Under the pieces are notes generated by a model. It was not told where the DNA came from and searched no databases. It saw only the letters and a list, made by a program, of their open reading frames with translations. A stretch of 64,000 nucleotides of DNA, from assembly GCF_000515115.1 (NCBI RefSeq), contig NZ_AZXF01000022.1:48487-112486 (forward strand). Direction: 5' to 3'. Below, in pieces: positions 1 to 7,766 of this stretch. The stretch's first letter is position 1; each line of letters opens with the position of its first letter. The stretch is from Nocardiopsis sp. CNT312 (GTDB lineage Bacteria > Actinomycetota > Actinomycetes > Streptosporangiales > Streptosporangiaceae). Both the position numbers and the translations under genes were made by a program.

Positions 1-2
1 TC

Positions 3-350
3 TCCATACCATACTTCCTCGAAGATTCAACTCCACGCACGGTCAACGGAATCGTGGAATGCTCTTCGGGGCGAGCCGTGCAAGGCATCTGGGTTCAGCC
101 ATCTGGTCGTGTTGGGGGCTGGGCTGACTGGACGACCCGCGAAGACCCTGCCATCGCCCACTACACACGCGATAACGTCCGAGGCCCCTACCGGATAAAG
201 GTCGGGTGCGGAAGTGCCTTCGGGGAATGGGAGTTCGAGGTGGCCTCCGAGATGATCATACGCTCAGAGAACCACTTCGTGTGCACGGATGGCAACATCT
301 CAGGCGGTCCCGGACCATGTCTTTCTACAGACTCTTCTAAAAACGACTAA
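3..350 (+). CDS. Hypothetical protein, 5' end outside the window
   Basis: The frame is open from the left edge of the window to a TAA at 348-350 and encodes at least 115 residues, so the true start is not visible. A GTG at 54 is the first start-like codon, but in-frame coding continues upstream of it. The product is polar, with three cysteines in its second half (VGCGSA, FVCTDG and GPCLS) and several Trp/Gly pairs. It could be an exported or ligand-binding C-terminal domain, but no family was recognised. The downstream 350 bp hold no gene in the same orientation. Confidence 0.45.
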   Translation, partial: SIPYFLEDSTPRTVNGIVECSSGRAVQGIWVQPSGRVGGWADWTTREDPAIAHYTRDNVRGPYRIKVGCGSAFGEWEFEVASEMIIRSENHFVCTDGNISGGPGPCLSTDSSKND

Positions 351-569
351 CTCCGAAAATCAGATCATGGCAAAGACGAGGAGGAGCCTCCAGCGAACAA
401 CGGATCCTTGCCTGCCTTCGGGGTTCTCCCCATGACAAACCCCGACGCGGTGACAGCCAGGCGGCGGCGACGGGTACCGGGAACATGGGCATACGCCCAC
501 AGCGCCTGCTCCTCCGAAGCCCGTGAACGACGCACGCACCAGAGAGACCGTTGGACTACCAGGGCTGTT

Positions 570-1154
570 TCAAATTCGGAGTGAGAGACGTGTTCTCCCC
601 GACCGGGGGATCCTCAGCCGACCAAGAGAGCGGGTGAACGCCTCGTAGGAGACCCAGCGGACCGCTTCGGGAATGCTGGACATTCCCAGCCCCGCCAGCA
701 GCGGGAGGCCCGGTTACGCAGCATCGCCATCCCCGGCACGCACTCGGGAGGCATCCTCGCCCAAGCTCACGTCCCACACATGGTGTAGCGCCTCAATCCG
801 CCCATGCCCCCGCACCAGGCCCGCCAATCGCTCCGGGCCGGCCTGCGCCGCGCTCAGACTCGTGACCACGTAGGCGTAGGTGCGCCGTACCCTCCCGGTG
901 GCCAGGTCCTTGACCCACCTGTGCGCCCGTAGCACCTTCTTCGTGTACGCGAACGCGGTCTTCGGTGTGGTGAGCACCCTCACGGCTTTGGTCTCATACC
1001 GCACGTGGCCCCGCTCCGCGGTGGGGAACAGGGTGGGCTCCTGCACCCACGGCAGCGCTTTGACCTGGGCGAACAAGGTCGGCTGGTTGGCCTTCGCCGT
1101 CAGGACGCAGGGTGCCTTGCGTTCGGCGACCAGGTGTTTGGCGGTGTCGGTCCT
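570..1154 (-). mobile_element. ISAs1-family transposase remnant (3' part)
   Basis: Read on the minus strand, this stretch matches the C-terminal half of ISAs1-type DDE transposases. It has a TDTAKHL segment, then TAKANQPTLF, then an HVRYETKAV-like segment, and the family's terminal pattern IEALHHVWDVSLGEDASRVR. A TAA at 714-716 interrupts it. The frame then continues with transposase-like sequence (SIPEAVRWVSYEAFTRSL) to a TGA at 570-572. The N-terminal part with the first catalytic Asp is absent, so it cannot move by itself. Its left boundary coincides with the break in the dioxygenase gene. The 351-570 stretch contains no gene I can support. Confidence 0.7.
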
Positions 1155-1700
1155 GGTGTGCGAACCCGGCAGGACACAGAGCGCGCCCTCCTCGCGGGTC
1201 ACCCGCCGGAGGTAGATCAGGCAGTGGATCTGGTGCGGAAAGCAGAAGAGGGGCGGGAGCGGGTCCGGGATCACGGGTGTGTGGGCGTGCCAGGGCACGG
1301 CGACACCGGCCCGGCCCGCGTAGTTCATCCGGGCCTCCAGGTCGATCCACACCTGGGGACCGAGGAGCGACCGGGCGATGGACAGCGCCGGTTCGAGTTC
1401 GATGAGCGGGTGGAAGGCCCGGTCCTTGTCGAGCAGGGAGCGGAGGTAGATGTTCTCGCCGGGGAGGTGCTCGGCCTCCGACAGGCCCTCCTCCGCCTCG
1501 GCGAGCCCCGCGACGGCCCCGGACAGCTCGGCCGCGGTCTGCGGTGTGAGCATGCGGCGGTGCACGAGGTAGCCGTCGCGGACGAGCGCCTCCAGGTCCC
1601 CGGCACGGGCCGGGGTGGTGACGGAGCGGGTTGGGTAGCCGTTGACCTGGTCGTTGATCACGAAGTCCGTGCGTAGCCCGGGTACTTCACCGGGGGTCAT
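714..1700 (-). pseudogene. Phytanoyl-CoA dioxygenase-like gene fused in frame to a transposase remnant
   Basis: The 328-residue frame is a chimera. Residues 1 to about 182 resemble the N-terminal part of PhyH-type Fe(II)/2-oxoglutarate dioxygenases, including a GALCVLPGSH segment that in this family follows the HxD iron motif. From about residue 183 the sequence is ISAs1 transposase. PhyH enzymes need a distal His and a 2-oxoglutarate-binding Arg further downstream, and both would lie in the lost part, so the gene is probably inactive. The position expected for HxD reads W-H138-A-H140, lacking the Asp. This may be a subfamily feature. The start ATG lies about 50 bp after the DUF6879 gene, suggesting an original operon. 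Confidence 0.65.
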
Positions 1701-1751
1701 GTGTTCTCCACCGTGCTGAACGGGGTGTCCGGGGCCGTCGGCGGTGCGTGC

Positions 1752-2324
1752 CTACCGACCGGCCGCCTGCGCGTGCGCCGCGGTCCCGGGTACCGCCAGC
1801 GGTTCGCTGCGGATCGCCCTGAGCAGTTCGGCGAGGGGGAACGAGCGCCGGTGGAACTCCTGCCACGCGGCCCTGGCCTCCGTGAGCCGCGCCGGGTCCT
1901 CGTTGTTGTTGATGTAGAGCAGGCACCCCTGGTCGTCGTAGCTCAGGTCCAAAACGGTGGTGTCGTCGAAGATCCAGGTGTCGGTGTAGACCAGGTCGGG
2001 GACGTCCTCGCGGAAGATGAAGCGGATGTCCTCGCCCGCGGCCCCGTTGACGGCGTAGTACCAGTCGATCTCGAACTGGAGGTAGGGGGTGAGGTGACGG
2101 TCGATGATGTGGACCCGGCCCATGTACTTTCCCGCGGCCGCGCACGCCCGTATGTTGTCCGCCCACTCCCTGTTGCGGTCGGGCGGCAGCGGCGCACCGC
2201 TCATGTAGAGGTCGTAGTTCTCCCTTTCCTCTCCGACATCATAGGCCCCGAGGGTTTCGATGCGTGTGGCCGATGAGGAAAAATCGGTAAAGTAGCGCCC
2301 GAACTGCTCCATATTAATGATCAT
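1752..2324 (-). CDS. DUF6879 family protein
   Basis: This 190-residue protein has the pattern of the actinobacterial DUF6879 family. An N-terminal FTDFSSSATRIETLGAY segment is followed by NREWADNIR, a VHIIDRHLTPYLQFEIDWYY strand-rich stretch and GEDIRFI. The family is abundant beside XRE regulators in actinomycetes, and its biochemical role is unknown to me. I chose the ATG at 2324, which has GGGAAA upstream. The longer open frame upstream overlaps the next gene in a different frame. It sits between a small Cys-containing protein and a broken dioxygenase gene on the same strand, probably one transcription unit. Confidence 0.75.
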   Translation of the reverse strand: MIINMEQFGRYFTDFSSSATRIETLGAYDVGEERENYDLYMSGAPLPPDRNREWADNIRACAAAGKYMGRVHIIDRHLTPYLQFEIDWYYAVNGAAGEDIRFIFREDVPDLVYTDTWIFDDTTVLDLSYDDQGCLLYINNNEDPARLTEARAAWQEFHRRSFPLAELLRAIRSEPLAVPGTAAHAQAAGR

Positions 2325-2418
2325 GGGATATTTCCCTTGTGTCGTTCGTGTTCCGGGCGGGCCGCGCCGCCCCCGGGAAGCGTCGCCCACGCAACACCCA
2401 CCGGGGACGGGGACGGGG

Positions 2419-2619
2419 TCAGGATCCGTCGCTGGCCAGGGCTCTTTCGAGGATGTAGCGGGGGATCTCGACCAGGTTCTCACCAGGAGGAAGGCTGATC
2501 CCCACACGTTCTCCGTCGACGGAGAAACCCTGTACCACGATGGTCTTGTTCTCGGTTTCGTAGACCGTCGGGCAGGGGCCGTTCCCACACCCGGATCCAC
2601 CGATCTGCTTGAGTGCCAC
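2419..2619 (-). CDS. Small Cys-containing conserved protein
   Basis: A 66-residue protein with an N-terminal GSGCGNGPCPTVYETE segment, then a TIVVQGFSV strand, then LPPGENLVEIPRYILERAL. The CxxxxCPTVY...VVQG...LP.GE..V.IP pattern recurs in short actinomycete proteins encoded next to DUF6879 and XRE genes. I know no assigned function. The two cysteines could bind metal or be modified. It heads the minus-strand set with the DUF6879 and dioxygenase-like genes. A ribosome site (GAGGAGAG-like, on the minus strand) lies just upstream. A RiPP precursor is possible but not shown. Confidence 0.6.
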   Translation of the reverse strand: MALKQIGGSGCGNGPCPTVYETENKTIVVQGFSVDGERVGISLPPGENLVEIPRYILERALASDGS

Positions 2620-2815
2620 CGCACTCTCCTCTGCGAGAATAAGGAGCAGGTCGATTTAACCCTACCCGGAATCAAATAACCGTCAACCCATTCGGAGAAG
2701 GCGAATCCAGGCGAAAATCAGACCACAGGGGAACGAACTTTCCCATCTCGGGAAACAAGGGACTCCGAAATCCCAGCGGCCCCGGAACGGACCTCGTTTC
2801 GGAGGCCGGAAGGGT

Positions 2816-3688
2816 TCAGGAGAGCTTCAGACCGACGTGGTCGACGATCAGTCGCCCCTGCTCCGGGTCGAGGGCGAAGTAGATACGGCCCACCTGCGAG
2901 GGGGCTGTGTAGTCCCGAACCTTGACGTGCGGAACGCGCAACCAGGTGCGGTCCTCGTAGACGAAGTGGCGGAGCTTGGCGTCGCGCCCGATCGCCTGGT
3001 CCTGCAAGGCCACCTTCAGGTCGAACTCGTCCCTGATCCAGGTGTCCAGGTGCGGCATGGACCGCTCCGTGCCGTCGTACAGGGCGGTGGCCACGCGGGC
3101 GAGCTTGACCAGGCACTCGGTCATCTCTTCCGGGAAGGGGTACTTGCTCTTCTTCCACGTGATCTCGGCGTGCGGGGTGAAGACGATCCTGCCGGAGGAG
3201 AGGTCCTGGAGTTGCAGGAAGAGTTCCTCGGCGCTGGCGGCGTCCCCGGTGACGAGGGCCGGCAGGTTCTCCCAGGCGTCCTCCGGTTCGACCGGTCGCT
3301 CCGGCGGCCCCTGCGTGGCGCGCAGCGCTTGGCGGAGCTGCTCCACATGGTCCTCCAGGGCGGGTACCTTCTCGGCATCATCCTTGTACCGTTCGGCCCT
3401 GCGCTCCTCCTCCGTCGCGAGCCGCTCCCAATCCTCGGCATCGGCGCGGGCGGCTTCGAGTTCCTCTCGGAGGGCCTCCAACTGGGCCGCCATGTCGCCC
3501 GTGACCCTGGCCAGCTCAGACCGGGTGCGCGCCTTGCTGCTCTGCCGGTTGATCTCAGCCTGCCGGGCCCTGCGGAAGGCGTGGTCGGTGCCGCGCGCAA
3601 GGACGGAGAGAGGCGCGAGCACACGCATGAGGCGGTCCCGCACCCGCTCCGGATCGTCCCCGTTGATCTCCTCCTCACCGAAGACCAC
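2816..3688 (-). CDS. Coiled-coil protein, C-terminal half of an amber-split gene
   Basis: This 290-residue frame begins with a helical region, then a long charged coiled coil (about residues 45-120, rich in EALREELEAARADAEDW-like heptads). It ends in a beta-rich domain finishing GRIYFALDPEQGRLIVDHVG. The last domain aligns with the C-terminus of the intact gene at 11025-12806 (PRLYFYPHLG...NRVYVGYLGRHL), and the coiled coil has the same relative place. It lies in the same reading frame as the upstream gene, separated by one TAG at 3743-3745. The annotated GTG start has GAGG eight bases upstream, so re-initiation is possible. The terminal domain resembles RelE-like folds, and the function is unknown. 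Confidence 0.65.
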   Translation of the reverse strand: MVFGEEEINGDDPERVRDRLMRVLAPLSVLARGTDHAFRRARQAEINRQSSKARTRSELARVTGDMAAQLEALREELEAARADAEDWERLATEEERRAERYKDDAEKVPALEDHVEQLRQALRATQGPPERPVEPEDAWENLPALVTGDAASAEELFLQLQDLSSGRIVFTPHAEITWKKSKYPFPEEMTECLVKLARVATALYDGTERSMPHLDTWIRDEFDLKVALQDQAIGRDAKLRHFVYEDRTWLRVPHVKVRDYTAPSQVGRIYFALDPEQGRLIVDHVGLKLS

Positions 3689-3742
3689 CTGTTTCGCCTC
3701 GTGGTCGCTCCAGATCAGCCGTGCGCCCGCATAGGGGGGCGC

Positions 3743-4420
3743 CTATCCCGGCAGTCGCTCGTAGAGGCTCCGGGAGGCCCGGTAGTCGAGGGTGACCACG
3801 CGGACGAGTCCCACGAGTTTGGCAGCGGCCTGCTTGGCCGTTTCGAGTGCGGCGAGTGTCCGCGTGTGCAGCAGGAGCAGCGGGAGCCGGTTGGAGTGAG
3901 AGATGATGTCGGCCAGTGTCTGCACTTCCTGGTCGCTGCGCACCTGGATGTAACGGCCGTCCTGACGCTGTCCGACGACGGTGATGTCGATACCGCTCTT
4001 GCGCATGAGCGAACGCACGATCCCCGGCTGGTACAGGGCCGGGGCCGGTGCGGGGGAGAGCCAGGTCGCGGAGGTCTCGCGCCCCATCGAGACACGGACG
4101 CCGACCGCGCCGCCGATATCGCTCAAGGTGACGTGTGTGATGAAGGAGGACTCCGTTTCCTCGTCCTCGTCCCTGACCTTGACCCGCAACGCCCGGCACC
4201 CCTCGGGTCCGACCAGCTCCCAGGAGGCCCGGCGGGGGTCGCCGTTCACCTTGTTGTGGCGCAGTTCCCGGGCACCACTGACTCGGAGATCCGCCTCGGA
4301 GATCTCGCCGACCGCGTTGTAGGTCAGCCACTCGCTGACACAGGAGAGCGCCGCCGCGTACGGGAGCACGCCCTCTTCACGCGGGGCCACATCGAAGCCG
4401 ACGACATAGAGAACCTGCAC
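3743..4420 (-). CDS. N-terminal half of an amber-split coiled-coil gene
   Basis: This 225-residue frame starts at GTG 4420 behind a strong GAGGAGGAACA ribosome site. It matches the first 240 or so residues of the intact paralogue at 11025-12806: a VLYVVGFDVAPREEG start, a LSEWL-like helix, a Leu-rich LADIISHSNRLPLLLLH segment and VVTLDYRASRSLYERLPG. The paralogue continues straight on into a conserved VRTF.PGV stretch at the point where this frame meets TAG at 3743-3745. After the TAG the same frame continues as APPYAGARLIWSDHEAKQ and then the downstream half. The simplest reading is one gene with a nonsense mutation; read-through or two cooperating polypeptides are alternatives. Confidence 0.65.
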   Translation of the reverse strand: MQVLYVVGFDVAPREEGVLPYAAALSCVSEWLTYNAVGEISEADLRVSGARELRHNKVNGDPRRASWELVGPEGCRALRVKVRDEDEETESSFITHVTLSDIGGAVGVRVSMGRETSATWLSPAPAPALYQPGIVRSLMRKSGIDITVVGQRQDGRYIQVRSDQEVQTLADIISHSNRLPLLLLHTRTLAALETAKQAAAKLVGLVRVVTLDYRASRSLYERLPG

Positions 4421-4568
4421 TGTTCCTCCTCGGACACGTACAGACAGGGGGTGAGCAGGGTGATGGGGCTGGAAGACGGGGAACTACCGAAATCCTGACA
4501 AAATCCCCATACCCGATGGAACATTTCCAGGATTCCATGCAGGAGACGCAGGAAGAAAATCAGAGACT

Positions 4569-4592
4569 GATAACCCCTGTTATCGGTTATCC
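4569..4592. promoter_or_regulatory. Inverted/direct GATAAC motif upstream of rmuC
   Basis: GATAAC (4569-4574) and GTTATC (4579-4584) form a perfect 6-bp inverted repeat with a 4-bp spacer, followed at once by another GGTTATCC. It lies between the divergent coiled-coil gene (start 4420) and rmuC (start 4735), where promoters for both are expected. It is a candidate operator, and the regulator is unknown. Confidence 0.35.
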
Positions 4593-4734
4593 GAATGCAT
4601 AAAGCACGGGCGCCCTTCTACGGTGTCGGTCATCGCGCTTGTCGGACGCCGTGTTTCCCACGGCGGCCGGGAAGGCGGACCGTCCTCTCCGCGGACCGGT
4701 GAACGGACCGCGCACTTCCCTGGAGGAGATCACC

Positions 4735-6261
4735 GTGAACACACTGCTCAGCATCGCCCTGGCCCTGCTCGCGGGCGCGGTCGGCGCCGCGCTCGGCTAC
4801 CTGCTCGCCCGCCGCCGCGCCGCCGCCGAGGCCTGTGCCCTGCGGGAGGAGCTGGGGCACCTGCGTACGGACGTGAAGGTCGCCGAAGCCCAGGGCGACC
4901 AGGCCCGCGCCCGGGCCGAGGACCTGAAGGAGGAGCGCGACCGCGCACTGCGGTCCCAGCACGAACACGAGACCGCGACGGCCGGGCTGCGCACCCGTCT
5001 GGAGGTCGCCGAGAGGGAGAGGAACGAGCTGAAGGGGGCTGCCGGGCAGCGCGAGAGGCTGCTCGAAGAGCACCGGACCGAACTCGCGACGCTGCGCACC
5101 GAGCGGTCGGAGCTGGAGAAGCGGCAGGCGGCGGTGGACGCCGCACAGCGGGAGCTGGAGAAGGTCCGCGAGGAGCAGGCCCGCCTCCAGTCGGAGCAGG
5201 TCAAGGCGACCGTGTCCGAGATGCTGACCACGTCCCAGGAGAAGCTGGCCGAGACCGCGAACAAGAGCCTGGGCGCGACCACCCGGGACGTCACCGACAA
5301 GCTCCGGGAGCTGGACGTCCACCTGCGCGAGTTCGAGGGCAGGCGCACCTCGACCGAGACCCGTCTGGACGAGCAGATCAAGAACCTGGCGGCGGAGAAC
5401 GCCCGGAGCCGTACCCAGACCGAAGCGCTGGTCAAGGCGCTGCGCAAGCCGCAGGTACGCGGCCAGTGGGGCGAACTCCAGCTCAAGCGGGCCGTCGAAC
5501 TGGCGAACATGCGCGAACACGTCGACTTCGACCTCCAGGAGACCGTGGTCGACGACGACGGGCACACACTGCGCCCGGACATGGTCGTCAACCTCACCAG
5601 CGGCCGCCGGGTCGTCGTGGACGCCAAGGTCTCCCTCGACGCCTTCCTCAACGCCCTGGCCGCCGACGACGACGCCGAGTACGGGCGCTTCATGGACGAG
5701 CACGCCGCGCAGATCCGCCGACACGTGGACGCGCTCGCCGCGAAGGAGTACTTCGTGACGGTGGCGGGCAGCCCGGACTTCGTCCTCATGTTCCTGCCGA
5801 ACGAGTCGCTGTTGCAGGCGGCGCTGGACCGGAGGGCCGACCTCTACGAGTACGCGCTCGGCAAGAGGATCATCATCGCGACCCCGACCGTGCTCGTCCC
5901 CATGCTGCGCACCATCGCCCTGTCCTGGGACGAGAAGACGATGCGGGAGAACACGGAGAGGGTCCACGAACTGGGTCGGCAGATCTACGACCGCCTCGCC
6001 AAGGTGGGCGAGCACCTGGGGAGGCTGCGGAGTTCCCTGGACGGCTCGGTGAAGCACTACAACCAGGTGATCGCCTCGCTGGAGGGGAGGGTCCTGCCCA
6101 CCGCACGCAGGTTCCCCGAACTCGGCGTCCGCTCCGAGAGGGACCTGTCCGAACTGACCCCGGTGGAGCGGCAGCCCCGGACACTGACCGCCCCCGAGCT
6201 GGTGCGGTCGGCGGAGACCGGCCCCGAGGTGGCCGCCGCCGGAGAGGCGGAGAGCGCGTAG
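4735..6261 (+). CDS. rmuC: RmuC-type DNA recombination protein
   Basis: This 508-residue protein has an N-terminal membrane anchor (LLSIALALLAGAVGAALGYLLA), then a long coiled coil over about residues 30-190. The RmuC domain follows: VRGQWGELQLKRAVELANM, then RPDMVVNLTSGRRVVVDAKVSLDAF, then NESLLQAALDRRADLYEYA and ATPTVLVPMLRTIALSW. RmuC proteins limit inversions at inverted repeats and are predicted nucleases of the PD-(D/E)xK type; the D...VVDAKV segment fits that core. The GTG at 4735 is preferred over an in-frame ATG at 4639 because it has GGAGGAGA immediately upstream and puts the membrane segment at the N-terminus. Length is close to family size. Confidence 0.9.
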   Translation: MNTLLSIALALLAGAVGAALGYLLARRRAAAEACALREELGHLRTDVKVAEAQGDQARARAEDLKEERDRALRSQHEHETATAGLRTRLEVAERERNELKGAAGQRERLLEEHRTELATLRTERSELEKRQAAVDAAQRELEKVREEQARLQSEQVKATVSEMLTTSQEKLAETANKSLGATTRDVTDKLRELDVHLREFEGRRTSTETRLDEQIKNLAAENARSRTQTEALVKALRKPQVRGQWGELQLKRAVELANMREHVDFDLQETVVDDDGHTLRPDMVVNLTSGRRVVVDAKVSLDAFLNALAADDDAEYGRFMDEHAAQIRRHVDALAAKEYFVTVAGSPDFVLMFLPNESLLQAALDRRADLYEYALGKRIIIATPTVLVPMLRTIALSWDEKTMRENTERVHELGRQIYDRLAKVGEHLGRLRSSLDGSVKHYNQVIASLEGRVLPTARRFPELGVRSERDLSELTPVERQPRTLTAPELVRSAETGPEVAAAGEAESA

Positions 6262-6279
6262 CCCCGGCCGGGTCGGCCG

Positions 6280-6315
6280 GCGCGGCCCTTCCCCCGGCCG
6301 GGGGAAGGGCCGCGC
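6280..6315. terminator. Bidirectional terminator hairpin
   Basis: A perfect 16-bp stem (6280-6295 with 6300-6315) closes on a GGCC tetraloop. It sits 19 bp after the rmuC stop and 17 bp from the end of the convergent gene, so it can terminate both. There is no T-tract, as is usual in actinomycetes. Confidence 0.8.
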
Positions 6316-6332
6316 CCGCGTGCGGCGTGCCG

Positions 6333-6875
6333 TCAGGCCGCGGCGGGGAGCCGGGGGCGGGAGGAGACCGCCGCCAGCTCCCAGGGGCGGAGTGTGAGGG
6401 TGGAGGGCGGCCGGGTGCCGGGCAGACCGGCCAGCGGGACGGGTGGCGCGGCCGCCGGGGCGGCGGCCGGGGCGCTGGTCGGGGCAGCAATCGGGGCCGG
6501 CTCTGGCGCGGGTTCGGTGCGCGGGGTGGCGGGCGGTGTGGCGTGCGGCCACAGCAGCAGGAGCAGGGCGTCGATGTCGGGGGCCTCCTCCAGCCCGGCG
6601 GGCGTGGCGGCCCAGAACGACTGGGTGGCCTCGCCCCACCAGATCACCAGGTGGCGGTAGCGGCGCTGCACGGCGGCGGCCCAGGCGTGCTCGCGTCGGT
6701 ACTCGTCGCGGTGCCCGCCCCGCAGCGGCAGCCGCTGGGCGCGGCGCCGCCGGCACGAGCGGTGGACACACGCCGGGCAGAACGGTCCCACGAGAGGGGT
6801 GCGGCGGGGCAGCGGCGGCGGGGTGCGGTACAACCGGTCGCTGATGGGGCGGGGTGCGGGGATAGGATGCGTCAT
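6333..6875 (-). CDS. Actinomycete conserved hypothetical protein
   Basis: This 180-residue product has a Cys-containing N-terminal segment (FCPACVHRSC). A central conserved core follows (YRHLVIWWGEATQSFWAATPAGL...DALLLLLWPH). The second half is a low-complexity Pro/Ala linker with a short terminal motif. The core recurs in actinomycete proteins encoded next to HATPase-type proteins like the one here; no function is known to me. The Cys pairs could bind zinc. The HATPase gene is transcribed in the same direction just upstream, and the pair is probably co-expressed. Confidence 0.6.
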   Translation of the reverse strand: MTHPIPAPRPISDRLYRTPPPLPRRTPLVGPFCPACVHRSCRRRRAQRLPLRGGHRDEYRREHAWAAAVQRRYRHLVIWWGEATQSFWAATPAGLEEAPDIDALLLLLWPHATPPATPRTEPAPEPAPIAAPTSAPAAAPAAAPPVPLAGLPGTRPPSTLTLRPWELAAVSSRPRLPAAA

Positions 6876-6983
6876 CGATCCTGCTTTCTCACTATGTAGC
6901 AGTGGTGGTTTTCGGGATTGGGGGCCCGGGAGGCGTTGGCGCGCTCTCCTGGGCCCGTTTCACGTCGTGGGCGTGATGCGCTG

Positions 6984-7547
6984 TTACGCGGTGGTGTTCC
7001 AGGGGTTGTCGGTCAGGTCGTAGGCGAGGAAGAACCAGACCTGGCGGTAGTCGCTCTGGCCGTTGTCACCCCAGGTGGTGGCCAGGGCGTCGAGGAGGGC
7101 CAGGCCGCGCCCGGACTCGGCGTGCGGGTCCAGCCCGCCGGGATCGGGGGCCAGGTAGGAGCGCCGGCCGAGGGGCCGGGGCCGGTGGTGTTTGTCGCCC
7201 TGGTCGCGGCAGGTCAGGCGCAGGCCGTCGCGGCTGCGGGTGCAGGAGAGGGTGTAGGTGCCCAGCCGCTCGCCCGACCGCGAGTGCGTGAGGGCGTTGG
7301 TCGCGAGTTCGGAGCCCAGCAGGGTGAACAGGTACCGGTAGTCGGCCTCGCGCTCGGCGGCGCAGGTGTCGAGGAAGGCCCGGACCAGCGGCAGGTGGCG
7401 GGGCGAGCCGATGAAGTCGTAGCGGCGGGTGCGGTAGTGGGCGCGGTCGGTGCGGCCGGTGAAGTAGTGGCGGCAGCGCGGCGGCACCAGCGCGCCGAGC
7501 GGGACGGTCACCTCGGGCAGCGTGGCCAGCGGTGTGGTTGCGGACAT
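6984..7547 (-). CDS. HATPase-type ATP-binding protein (anti-sigma-like)
   Basis: This 187-residue protein belongs to the small GHKL/HATPase_c_2 group that is abundant in actinomycetes and includes SpoIIAB/RsbW-like kinases. Visible signs are the N-box region LFTLLGSELATNALTHSRSG, a DQGDKHHRP segment in the place of the DxGxG box, and ESGRGLALLDALATTWG. I placed the start at the ATG at 7547, which has AAGGAG nine bases upstream; an ATG at 7568 is possible. It diverges from the XRE gene at 7767, with a long palindrome between them. Regulation of a sigma factor or of the XRE/DUF397 pair is plausible but inferred. Confidence 0.8.
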   Translation of the reverse strand: MSATTPLATLPEVTVPLGALVPPRCRHYFTGRTDRAHYRTRRYDFIGSPRHLPLVRAFLDTCAAEREADYRYLFTLLGSELATNALTHSRSGERLGTYTLSCTRSRDGLRLTCRDQGDKHHRPRPLGRRSYLAPDPGGLDPHAESGRGLALLDALATTWGDNGQSDYRQVWFFLAYDLTDNPWNTTA

Positions 7548-7703
7548 GCGGACGAACTCCTTGCGCATAGCGGCGTGAACAGGGGTTGCGTGGTGCCCGT
7601 TGGAGGAGTCTCACGGTTGCCGTGATGCGCGGAACGGGCAGGGCGTAGCCTGGCCAGGAGACTCTCAGTGAGACCCCCGCCACTGGCTGCATCCAACGAT
7701 AGA

Positions 7704-7737
7704 GAGTGGATTCTACTTGGTCAAGTAGAATCCACTC
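7704..7737. promoter_or_regulatory. 34-bp palindrome in a divergent promoter
   Basis: Two perfect 15-bp arms (7704-7718 and 7723-7737; left arm begins GAGTGGATT) flank a GGTC spacer. It lies 30 bp before the XRE start and 157 bp from the divergent HATPase gene. It is far longer and more AT-rich than its surroundings. A likely role is operator for the XRE protein controlling both directions; a cruciform or small RNA hairpin is the alternative. Confidence 0.65.
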
Positions 7738-7766
7738 ATGGAAAGAAACTGCGTTAGGCTCCTTCC

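Noticed and set aside
4623..6899. 758-codon plus-strand frame overlapping rmuC
   Set aside because: Arg/Gly/Pro-rich out-of-frame reading of a GC-rich gene; RmuC homology is in the other frame.
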